From a virus, in the IMG/VR virus record IMGVR_UViG_3300001341_000036, positions 1 to 28,932 of that record: DNA of 28,932 bases; one strand, given 5' to 3'. The translations under genes were made by a program, and so were the position numbers. Positions 14,767 through 21,349 of the stretch are shown in pieces. Every line of letters starts with the position of its first letter. The first letter of the stretch is position 1. The notes beneath the pieces were generated by a model. It searched no databases. It was not told the origin of the DNA and saw only the letters and a list, made by a program, of their open reading frames with translations.

Positions 14767-15120
14767 CTAACCGCTCCTGCCTCGGCTCACGACCGCTGCA
14801 ATCTTGAAGTTGTGCATCATCTCTTCAACGCTCATCGCCCGCGCTTGCGGACGGCCGCTCGAAGCATTCGAGGGATCGACCCCCATCAGTTCGCTGAGTG
14901 TCACCCTGGAATCGTGAACACCCGCGCCAGCATGATAAGCAAGCCAGCCACGCCTACGCTCGTAGGCCCGCCAGGCAATCAGCAGGAGGCGCGGTGTGGC
15001 CTCCCAGAAATCGCTTGGACTTAGGCCCGCTTCGAGCGCGTTGCCCTGGAACGCTTCCCAGTCGATCCTTTGCGCTTCGCCTTTGCCGGCGGCTTTGGCT
15101 TTGCCGCCTTTGCGTTTCCC
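14767..15120 (-). CDS. Tail assembly chaperone, T extension (expressed by -1 frameshift)
   Basis: A frame with no good start of its own runs from the slippery site at 15120 to a TAG at 14767-14769. Decoded residues include RIDWEAFQGNALEAGLSPSD, then FWEATPRLLLIAWRAYERRR and RAMSVEEMM. The 'sPsdFWeaTPr' core is typical of second-part tail assembly chaperones (gpT/Phage_TAC type). A ribosome slipping back one base at GGGAAAC would add about 115 residues to the first 112 residues of the upstream frame, giving a 227-aa GT fusion. The fusion normally recruits the tape measure, and its TAG abuts the tape measure ATG. Frame and motif are seen directly; slippage itself is inferred. Confidence 0.8.
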   Translation of the reverse strand, partial: GKRKGGKAKAAGKGEAQRIDWEAFQGNALEAGLSPSDFWEATPRLLLIAWRAYERRRGWLAYHAGAGVHDSRVTLSELMGVDPSNASSGRPQARAMSVEEMMHNFKIAAVVSRGRSG

Positions 15121-15434
15121 TCATCTGCCGGAGGCATCGCGAGTTCGAAGGCCTTCGCCATTGCCTCCTGACCAGCTGGGCTCACAACCATTTCCATGGC
15201 TGCATCCCTGTCGATCTCGGGGTGGTGGCGGTGAAGGCCCGCTTCAAGGATGGCACCCATCACGCTGAGCTTTGGTGGGTCGCGACCTTCTTCGTCGGCG
15301 AACTGCTCCAACACAGCAAAGATAGACAGGTTGGTTTGATCCTCAAATCGGGCAATTGCAGCCATGTCGAAGACCATCGTGAAGGTCTCGCCGTCGATCT
15401 CCAGCTCTACCTCGGCTTTCTTTGAGTTTGCCAT
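15021..15434 (-). CDS. Tail assembly chaperone, G protein
   Basis: In the zero frame this gene gives a 137-aa protein. The folded part is about residues 1-100 (VELEIDGETFTMVFDMAAIA, then RFEDQTNLSIFAVLEQFADE). A Lys/Ala/Pro-rich tail follows, produced only when ribosomes do not slip. Like lambda gpG, it would coat the tape measure before tube assembly and be absent from the finished virion. I chose the ATG at 15434, one base after the tail tube stop; an upstream start at 15449 would overlap the tube gene. The GGGAAAC heptamer lies at codons 106-107 from this start, and the second frame begins there. Confidence 0.8.
   Translation of the reverse strand: MANSKKAEVELEIDGETFTMVFDMAAIARFEDQTNLSIFAVLEQFADEEGRDPPKLSVMGAILEAGLHRHHPEIDRDAAMEMVVSPAGQEAMAKAFELAMPPADEGNAKAAKPKPPAKAKRKGSTGKRSRATRSKRA
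15114..15120 (-). promoter_or_regulatory. Slippery heptamer GGGAAAC for -1 ribosomal frameshift
   Basis: Read on the minus strand in the zero frame, the site is G GGA AAC. This is a canonical X XXY YYZ heptamer, one base different from lambda's GGGAAAG in the G/T genes. The -1 frame that follows stays open for 115 codons to the TAG before the tape measure. No stimulatory hairpin was established by eye. Confidence 0.75.
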
Positions 15435-15435
15435 A

Positions 15436-15864
15436 TTACGGTGTCGCATCCTGAGCGATCGCGCCGGTCACCTTGAGAGTGGCCGAGAAGGTCTGGAGGC
15501 CGTCAATCTCCATGCCGTCTGGCCCATAATCGGTGACAATTGCGCTGCCCGATTGCGTCTCAGTGCCCGAGTCCGCCTTGGGAAGAGCTTCCCAATCTTG
15601 AACCGTACCGGACGTCAGCGCTGCGATGAACGCGTCATCACCAGAACTGCCGGCAACGTAGTGGCCCTGAATGGTGATCTCGCCTGGGTCATACGTGCCG
15701 TCCGCAACAAATGTCTTGGCTTGGTTGGGGTTGTCGTGGGTGGTCGACTCAACCGTTGCTCGTGATCGACTTGGCAGCTGCACCGAGCTGCAATTTGCGA
15801 CAGCGACCGGAGAGGATCCGCTATCTGCCATCTTGAAGATGACGCCAAAGGCAGTCTTTGTCAT
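15436..15864 (-). CDS. Major tail tube protein
   Basis: A 142-aa Ser/Thr/Gly-rich, beta-strand protein. Its middle (KTFVADGTYDPGEITIQGHY, then VAGSSGDDAFIAALTSGTVQ) has the pattern of siphovirus tail tube proteins, where the pattern 'dpgeitI.ghY....ddafi.al..G' is common. Many copies stack as hexameric rings around the tape measure. A strong AGGAAAGGAA ribosome site precedes the ATG, as expected of an abundant protein. It lies between the tail terminator and the chaperone genes, the standard order. Confidence 0.85.
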   Translation of the reverse strand: MTKTAFGVIFKMADSGSSPVAVANCSSVQLPSRSRATVESTTHDNPNQAKTFVADGTYDPGEITIQGHYVAGSSGDDAFIAALTSGTVQDWEALPKADSGTETQSGSAIVTDYGPDGMEIDGLQTFSATLKVTGAIAQDATP

Positions 15865-15879
15865 TTCGCGATTCCTTTC

Positions 15880-16296
15880 CTAAATCACCGCGTTCCAGAA
15901 GAATTGATAATCTTGTCGCAGGCGGAGAAGCTTGCGGTCATTACCCAGGTCCTCGACCTCCTGATCGCTGTCGATCAGCGTGCCGAAATGAAATTTGGTT
16001 GATCCTTGCACATCGCCGTCGCGCTCCATCACGCCGAGCAGTGCGGCCCTGCCAGCCTCAAGCTCAGCTGCACCACCAACGGGCGCGCGCATGTCAAACT
16101 GAACGCGAGGATTGTGCATCCCGCTCGCGCCGTCATGTGTATAGTTGCGGCCGGGCGATATCTCTTGCAGCACCATATACGGGCTGTCGAAGCCCCAGCT
16201 TCGAGCCGCTTCAAACCAAGCAATCCGCGATCCGAACACGGCGGCCAAAGGGATGTCGCCGCGAAGACGCGCCAACATGTCGCGTTCGTAGTTCAC
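15880..16296 (-). CDS. Tail terminator/completion protein (DUF3168-like)
   Basis: A 138-aa protein beginning MNYERDMLARLRGDIPLAAV, with FDSPYMVLQEISPGRNYTHD and PRVQFDMRAPVGGAAELEAG. The helix near the start, then 'p.vvlq.is....h.g.......vqfd', is the DUF3168 pattern. These proteins form the ring that closes the tail tube top and meets the head. It sits between the HK97-gp10-like gene and the tail tube gene, as in HK97-type phages. Confidence 0.8.
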   Translation of the reverse strand: MNYERDMLARLRGDIPLAAVFGSRIAWFEAARSWGFDSPYMVLQEISPGRNYTHDGASGMHNPRVQFDMRAPVGGAAELEAGRAALLGVMERDGDVQGSTKFHFGTLIDSDQEVEDLGNDRKLLRLRQDYQFFWNAVI

Positions 16297-16299
16297 AGC

Positions 16300-16776
16300 T
16301 CACCCTTTGCGCTTCTTGGCGAGACGCCGCTCTTGCCGTTTGAGCGTCTTCTCAAGGTCGGCCCACAAATGACGGCCGAGACGATCGAGCGCTTTCAAAC
16401 CCCCGAACGCATCCCATGCGCGCCGCATATGCCCGACAGCGCGGTGATGGACCGTGCCAAATTCCTGCATGATCGCCTGCGGGTAACCGTCCTTGGTCGG
16501 TCCAATGTGGATCACCTGCTCGGTCTTGCTTTGCTTGCGAAACTTCGTGGCGCGGCCAGACTTCTGGCGCGGCGACTGAGAGACCGAACTTGTCAGATCA
16601 AGCGGCGCCCCAGTCGCTGGATCGTCAGGTGCCAACTCAGCCATCCGCTGCGTGATGGGCTCGGCGGTCTTCTTGAGCGCCCTGCGCCCCAATGCACGCC
16701 GCTGCGTCGCCTTGGTGACCTCGCCAAGCGCCTTCTCAAACTCGCGGAACCCGCTCGTCTTCATACGCTTGGGCAT
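16300..16776 (-). CDS. HK97-gp10-like head-tail/tail component
   Basis: A 158-aa strongly basic protein. Residues 9-40 form a helix (FREFEKALGEVTKATQRRAL, then GRRALKKTAEPITQ). It is followed by MAELAPDDPATGAPLDLTSS, a marker region of the HK97-gp10 family (APvdTGaLrdSi), here with an altered TG segment. Later it has VIHIGPTKDGYPQAIMQEFG, the family's 'G....yp..vEfGT' motif. It ends in a Lys/Arg-rich tail. It acts at head-tail joining. Order and motifs agree. Confidence 0.85.
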   Translation of the reverse strand: MPKRMKTSGFREFEKALGEVTKATQRRALGRRALKKTAEPITQRMAELAPDDPATGAPLDLTSSVSQSPRQKSGRATKFRKQSKTEQVIHIGPTKDGYPQAIMQEFGTVHHRAVGHMRRAWDAFGGLKALDRLGRHLWADLEKTLKRQERRLAKKRKG

Positions 16777-16780
16777 GGCG

Positions 16781-17110
16781 TCACGCCCCTTTTCTGGTCG
16801 CCGTAAAGTCTAATTCTCGGTTTTGGCCGATGGGCACAATGGCATTGATGGCCCAGCGAGAGCCATCATAATCGATTTCCCAGGTCTCATCTGCAGAGCG
16901 CAACTGCACGCTCGACAGAACGTTGAAGGTGGCCCTTTGGTCGCTGCCGGCCTGGGCCGCCTCGCGGCGCTCAGAACCCCGGCCGTAGAACACCTTCGCA
17001 AAGGCAGGAATAGCCGTTCCATCACCCTCACCCTCGGTGCCCCAGTCATCCTCGGTTTTCACGCGAGGAAAGAAGTTCACCAGGCGATCGCGATTGCCAG
17101 ATCCATTCAT
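16781..17110 (-). CDS. Head closure/head-tail adaptor protein
   Basis: A 109-aa protein with the phage head-tail joining pattern: NRDRLVNFFPRVKTEDDWGT, a Tyr/Gly-Arg segment (VFYGRGSERREAAQAGSDQR), strand-rich WEIDYDGSRWAINAIVP, and a final RELDFTATR. Typical members are 100-115 aa. They close the portal channel after packaging and form the interface to the tail. It lies one base from the connector gene and four bases from the gp10-like gene. Confidence 0.82.
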   Translation of the reverse strand: MNGSGNRDRLVNFFPRVKTEDDWGTEGEGDGTAIPAFAKVFYGRGSERREAAQAGSDQRATFNVLSSVQLRSADETWEIDYDGSRWAINAIVPIGQNRELDFTATRKGA

Positions 17111-17111
17111 A

Positions 17112-17681
17112 TCAGATCACCGGCATGCGATACTGCGCGCACATAGCCCTGAACCCGAGAGGCACCTCTCCGCCTATTGCGCCGGCACTGACGGCCTCGG
17201 CATTCAAGAAGAGGTGGGCCAAGAAGAACTTGATCGCTTGGACCAAGGCAGGTGGGCGGTTTGCGTCGGTAAACCCAGCATCGAAGGTAATGGCGACGCC
17301 GGCACACACATCGCTCGGCAGGTCTGCGCCGGGATTGAGATGGATTCGATCGTGAACGCCGATCCTCCAGTCCGAATGATCACCTGTTACGCTTTCACCA
17401 TCGCTGTCGAGATAGGTCAGCCCAGTGATGTTGGTTACCGGCCAGAAACCGAGATCGATGGTGGCTGGTAGCGACTCGCCATTCCACACAACGCCAGTTC
17501 GCTCGCCGAGATAGACCCCGCAATAACGCTCGACCATGTCGACAGCCGCATTGCGATAGAGCTCTATCAGGCCATCCTGGTCGCTGTGCAGGACGCGGAG
17601 ATGATCTTTGGCATCGGCAAGCGAGAGGATCTGCTCGGCATAATCGGCCGGCAGATCATAGGGCGCAAGCTGGAATCGCAT
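17112..17681 (-). CDS. Head-tail connector protein (HK97 gp6-like)
   Basis: A 189-aa protein with the helix-rich gp6-type start (SLADAKDHLRVLHSDQDGLI, then ELYRNAAVDMVERYCG), a beta section (WPVTNITGLTYLDSDGESVT) and a closing helical part (PPALVQAIKFFLAHLFLNAE). The motif 'L..aK.HLRv..sddD.li..l...A...vE.y.G' is the signature of this family, which forms the ring below the portal. I chose the ATG at 17681 with AAGG about seven bases upstream; a GTG at 17684 is adjacent. Confidence 0.87.
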   Translation of the reverse strand: MRFQLAPYDLPADYAEQILSLADAKDHLRVLHSDQDGLIELYRNAAVDMVERYCGVYLGERTGVVWNGESLPATIDLGFWPVTNITGLTYLDSDGESVTGDHSDWRIGVHDRIHLNPGADLPSDVCAGVAITFDAGFTDANRPPALVQAIKFFLAHLFLNAEAVSAGAIGGEVPLGFRAMCAQYRMPVI

Positions 17682-17714
17682 CACTCACCCTTTCGCTTGC
17701 CGCAAGGCCGTATC

Positions 17715-17852
17715 TTACTTCTTGGCCGCTTTGGGTTTAGGTTGGGCCTTGTCGAGGTTCTTTTGAACAGCCTCGGCGTCGCTCAACGCCGGATCGTTCA
17801 TGTCTGGTTGCTCACGCTTCGGACGGCGCGTGGAAGTTGGTTTCTTTGCCAT
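17715..17852 (-). CDS. Small basic Pro/Lys-rich protein, 45 aa
   Basis: This short gene lies between the capsid terminator and the connector. It starts MAKKPTSTRRPKREQPDMND and ends AQPKPKAAKK. A GAGGAG ribosome site lies close upstream of the ATG at 17852, which supports translation. The product is unstructured-looking and highly basic. Similar small ORFs often sit after the capsid gene in HK97-type phages, but I cannot assign a function; capsid decoration or DNA contact are guesses. Confidence 0.65.
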   Translation of the reverse strand: MAKKPTSTRRPKREQPDMNDPALSDAEAVQKNLDKAQPKPKAAKK

Positions 17853-17890
17853 AGTATCACTCCTCTTCTTGAAGCCTGCGCACAGGCCTC

Positions 17891-17920
17891 AAAAAGAGGG
17901 CGGGCCCCTGTGGCCCGCCC
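17891..17920 (-). terminator. Intrinsic terminator after the capsid gene
   Basis: On the minus strand a perfect 9-bp GC stem (GGGCGGGCC with GGCCCGCCC, five-base loop) is followed by TCTTTTT. It begins 19 bases after the capsid stop, between two co-oriented genes. It likely lowers read-through into the connector and tail genes and so keeps capsid mRNA in excess. A weaker hairpin (17871-17890) lies between it and the 45-aa gene. Confidence 0.85.
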
Positions 17921-17939
17921 ACACCGAATTGAAATGGCC

Positions 17940-19205
17940 TTACGAGCCGGTTTCGATCTTCAAAGCCTTCATGGCTTCAGGATTCTTGACGCCGCCACCA
18001 ACGCGCTTCGTCGTGTAGAAGTGGACATAAGGCTTGTTGGTGTAAGGATCCCGCAGAACGCGGATGCCAATGCGATCGATAACCTGATAGCACTCACGCA
18101 TGTCGCCGTAGAGCGCAGCGATTGCGTTAGCCGCCACAGTCGGCATACCAGGCATATGAACAACCGGCGCACCGCCAAGTGTCGCAGGCTCGCCAGCCTG
18201 ATAGCTCGGCTGCCACAGGTAATTGCCCTGACCGTCCTTCAGTTTGCGGGCGCGCCGCGCAGTGTCACGGTTCACGAAGAGGCGTGCGTTAGCCTCAAAC
18301 TCTTCGGGCAATTCATAGATCAGATCGATCAGCCCATCGCCTGTTAGAGCAGAAGCCGCGCCCGACGAAACCGTCTCGATGGCACCCCATGGATGGCGGC
18401 TTTCGTGGGCACCTCCGGTGACATAGCCAAGGAGTCCGTGAGGCTTGTTTGACCCATCTCCGGAAAGGAAGGCGATACCTTCCTGCCGTGCAAACTCGGT
18501 CTCGACCTCGCTGGCGAGCCAAGCCTCAACGTCGACTTCAGCGTCGTCGAGAAGACCCTGAGTCGCCGCCGGATTGGCGTAGATTTCACCCAGGGGGAAT
18601 TGGAGTGAAGTCAAAGTGGGGGTGCCAGTTTCGGGGCGAGCGGCTTCTTCGCCAACCCAACCCGAGCCGATCGAGCGATTGTTGAACACCTTGGAGAAGC
18701 CCGCGCCGCTGATGCGCTGGACCGAAGCATACTGCCGGATGAGCGAGATTTGCTTCAGCTGATCGGTGATCGTGCGATCCCATTCAACAGGGGCAAGATA
18801 ACCACCTTCACCGTCGGTCTTGGTGGCCGTCGCCTTGACTTCTTCAAGGCGAGCCGAGGTGACGCCACCTTGGAAATACGCCTCGAATTCAGCCGTGTAT
18901 TCGGCATCGCGCAAAGGTCGCTCTTGACCGGCCGCAGCGGCCTGTTGAGCCAGAGCCCGATCAATCGACTCTTCCAAATTTGCGATTGTGTCGTTGATGC
19001 GATCAACGTGTTCACGAAGAACAACGTCATCAACTTTCGCGGCAAGGTGCTCGTCATTCTTGGAGCGAAACTCCTCAAACGCCGTGGTCAGCTGCGCAAG
19101 CAGTTCGTTGGGGTTTTGGGTTGCGTCGGCCCGAGGGGCGGCAGCAACAGCGGAGGGCATGGCAAGCGCAGCAGCGCTCGCCAAGAGAGCGGTTGTTTTC
19201 ATCAT
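17940..19205 (-). CDS. Major capsid protein, HK97 fold
   Basis: A 421-aa HK97-type capsid protein. After residue 30 there is a long charged helical delta domain (about 32-95: LLAQLTTAFEEFRSKNDEHL and INDTIANLEESIDRALAQQ). The fold follows with family landmarks: GEGGYLAPVEWDRTITDQLK, FPLGEIYANPAATQGLLDDA, and FLSGDGSNKPHGLLGYV. Near the end are the PGMPTVAANAIAALYGDMRE and LRDPYTNKPYVHFYTTKRVG segments. The first 25 residues (MMKTTALLASAAALAMPSAVA) look like a Sec signal peptide, odd for a cytoplasmic capsid protein. The start is backed by an AGGAA ribosome site. The delta domain is probably removed by the protease encoded upstream. Confidence 0.95.
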   Translation of the reverse strand: MMKTTALLASAAALAMPSAVAAAPRADATQNPNELLAQLTTAFEEFRSKNDEHLAAKVDDVVLREHVDRINDTIANLEESIDRALAQQAAAAGQERPLRDAEYTAEFEAYFQGGVTSARLEEVKATATKTDGEGGYLAPVEWDRTITDQLKQISLIRQYASVQRISGAGFSKVFNNRSIGSGWVGEEAARPETGTPTLTSLQFPLGEIYANPAATQGLLDDAEVDVEAWLASEVETEFARQEGIAFLSGDGSNKPHGLLGYVTGGAHESRHPWGAIETVSSGAASALTGDGLIDLIYELPEEFEANARLFVNRDTARRARKLKDGQGNYLWQPSYQAGEPATLGGAPVVHMPGMPTVAANAIAALYGDMRECYQVIDRIGIRVLRDPYTNKPYVHFYTTKRVGGGVKNPEAMKALKIETGS

Positions 19206-19216
19206 GGGAAATGTTC

Positions 19217-20104
19217 CTATTTGAGGCTTTGGATTGCCTTGAGGATGTTAGATGCCACGGGCATCGGGTCGGTGTTGACAGCGCCTGGCGTGCCACCTTG
19301 GGCAGCGCCTGGCGTGCCCTTAATTGAGTTGATCCGGGCGCGCGCTTCGCTGCGCGTGCTTCCTGAGTGAACGAGCGACAACTCCATCGCGCGCAATGGA
19401 TTCACGTCCTTTGCCTGCGCGCGGGCGTTCTCATCTTCGCTGATGGCGTCTGAAGGCAAAATGTCGTCGGCAAAGCCGCGCTCGATAGCGGTCGAACCGC
19501 TCATATAGGTTTCGGCGTCCATCCACTTGGCGATGTCCTCAGGGTCGGCGCCGGTGCGGAACGCGTACATGTCGACCATCGCTTGGTCGAATGGCGCCAG
19601 CCAATCCGCAACTTCTTGCATGTCATGGCGGTTGCCCATCGAGACAACCCAGCAATTGTGGATCATCATGAAACTGGCGACACCAATCTCGATGCGATCA
19701 CCCGCCATCGCGATCAGCGAGGCAGCGCTTGCTGCCATCCCCATAACCTTGACCGTGATCTCCTGTGGATGCTCACGAAGCACGTTGTAGATGGCGATGC
19801 CCTCAAACATGTCACCACCAGGTGAGTTGATTTGAACCTCTACCGGACGATCACCTATTGCCCGAAGCTGCTTTGCAACTTTCTGAGCGGTGACACCTCC
19901 GCCTGTCCAAAAATCCTCGCCGATCACGTCAAACATCGTGATCACATTGTCCCCCACTTCGAGCGCGCAGATCCCGGCCGATTCCTCGCACCACTTGTCG
20001 AGAACCGACGATTTCGTCAGCGCTGACACCGAGCGGTCAGCCGGCAACGGCAGGGCACCCGGCCGAGCTTTGGCCATCACGCGAAGGGGAAGACTATTCA
20101 GCAT
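19217..20104 (-). CDS. ClpP-type (S14) prohead maturation protease
   Basis: A 295-aa protease. The ClpP-like core spans about residues 45-220: VEVQINSPGGDMFEGIAIYN, then GMAASAASLIAMAG with the nucleophile S126, and FMMIHNCW with H149. The C-terminal 80 residues are charged and Pro/Gly-rich with a duplicated GTPGA motif and may act as a scaffold or targeting tail. It would trim the capsid delta domain during maturation. I chose the ATG at 20104, which overlaps the portal 3' end by 11 bases; the frame extends to 20149 but that adds residues encoded within the portal gene. Confidence 0.92.
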   Translation of the reverse strand: MLNSLPLRVMAKARPGALPLPADRSVSALTKSSVLDKWCEESAGICALEVGDNVITMFDVIGEDFWTGGGVTAQKVAKQLRAIGDRPVEVQINSPGGDMFEGIAIYNVLREHPQEITVKVMGMAASAASLIAMAGDRIEIGVASFMMIHNCWVVSMGNRHDMQEVADWLAPFDQAMVDMYAFRTGADPEDIAKWMDAETYMSGSTAIERGFADDILPSDAISEDENARAQAKDVNPLRAMELSLVHSGSTRSEARARINSIKGTPGAAQGGTPGAVNTDPMPVASNILKAIQSLK

Positions 20105-21347
20105 TGCTCTCGCTTTCCATCTGCCATGCAGGATTGGTTCCAGCCCCATCGGGCATCGGGTTCATGTCCATTTTCTCGCGGGCCTCATCGGGCACCATCC
20201 AGCCACCCTGACCAGGACCACCTATGGCCTTGGACAGGAATTCGGCTTGATCTTTGAGTGAGCCGCGCAGCAGCGCGCCTTCATTGAATTTGAAATAGTG
20301 GTCAGCTCGCTCGGTATCACTGAGCAGCGCCTTGGCGGCGGCTTCCTCCCAGGCGTTGAACCAAGGCAGCAAACAGTAGGTGACGAAGAACAAACCCAGC
20401 TGCTCGATGCCCGATCCCCAGCTGGTCTCGTCAAATGCCAGCAATGGACGCGGAACACCGGTGAAGCGCGCGATCTCTTCTGACTGATGCTTGCGATGAC
20501 CAAGGCCTTCAGCGTCCTTACCAGTCGCACCCAACGGCTTGGCCTTCATGCCCTCTTCGGCAACCATCCACTTGCCGGCATTCTCCGGGCCAACAAACTT
20601 CTCGTTGAACTGAGCGCGCAGGCTCTTGATCGCCTCTGGCGACAGGTTGCCAGGATGCTCCAGAACACCACCAACATAGGCGCCGTTTTTGAGCAGCCGC
20701 GCCGCACTCTCGTCAGTTAGGTCGGCCAAGCCCAAGGCATCTACAGCGAGCTTCAACCAGCCATCGCCGTTGATCCCATCACTCGACCATGGCGAGCGTA
20801 GATGAAATATCTCATCGACCTTGAAGGTCCGCTCTTCGCCTTTCTTTGGACGGTAGCGGTAGCGGGGGGTCATGTCCCTCGACAGCTCAAGCGTCACCAG
20901 ATCTGGATCGAGCGGCCACAGAGCCTGAGTTCCGCGAACACCTGGAACCTTTTGCGCGTAAGCATTACCCTTTAGCAAGGCTCGGCCCTGCATATAGGCC
21001 TTGAATTGGTACGGCGTGTGAAGCGGGTTTGGCCGCTCTCTCATCAAGCGCCAGGCCTGGTGGTCGCGAGCCTTTTCAATCTCATCGCCATTCCGCACCA
21101 TCAGGTTGAACGGCAACATTCCGATCGAGCTGGAGATCAGCGTGACGGCACGGTTAAACGTCGCATTGCGCATCGCCGATGTCTCGGTGACCCGTTCACC
21201 AGTGCGAGATGCGTATCCTCCACCAACATGGTACAGCAGAGCGAGATCGCCGTATTTCGCAATCTCGGCTGACGTTGCGGCCTGCACACCATTGGCCGAC
21301 ATAGGCAACACGCCGAATGCGGCAGCGAGGCGATCCATCAAGCTCAT
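20094..21347 (-). CDS. Portal protein, HK97 family
   Basis: A 417-aa portal protein. Markers are RNATFNRAVTLISSSIGMLP near residue 60-80, HQAWRLMRERPNPLHTPYQF, then LKGNAYAQKVPGVRGTQALW (lkGnaya in the family), and RFTGVPRPLLAFDETSWGSG followed by IEQLGLFFVTYCLLPWFNAW. It forms the dodecameric ring at one capsid vertex through which DNA is packed. It sits two bases after terminase and overlaps the protease gene, the standard HK97 order. Confidence 0.95.
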   Translation of the reverse strand: MSLMDRLAAAFGVLPMSANGVQAATSAEIAKYGDLALLYHVGGGYASRTGERVTETSAMRNATFNRAVTLISSSIGMLPFNLMVRNGDEIEKARDHQAWRLMRERPNPLHTPYQFKAYMQGRALLKGNAYAQKVPGVRGTQALWPLDPDLVTLELSRDMTPRYRYRPKKGEERTFKVDEIFHLRSPWSSDGINGDGWLKLAVDALGLADLTDESAARLLKNGAYVGGVLEHPGNLSPEAIKSLRAQFNEKFVGPENAGKWMVAEEGMKAKPLGATGKDAEGLGHRKHQSEEIARFTGVPRPLLAFDETSWGSGIEQLGLFFVTYCLLPWFNAWEEAAAKALLSDTERADHYFKFNEGALLRGSLKDQAEFLSKAIGGPGQGGWMVPDEAREKMDMNPMPDGAGTNPAWQMESESNAE

Positions 21348-21349
21348 AG

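Noticed and set aside
17871-17890. Second hairpin next to the capsid terminator as another terminator
   Set aside because: Its stem has a mismatch and no T tract follows; at most it is a leader structure of the 45-aa gene.
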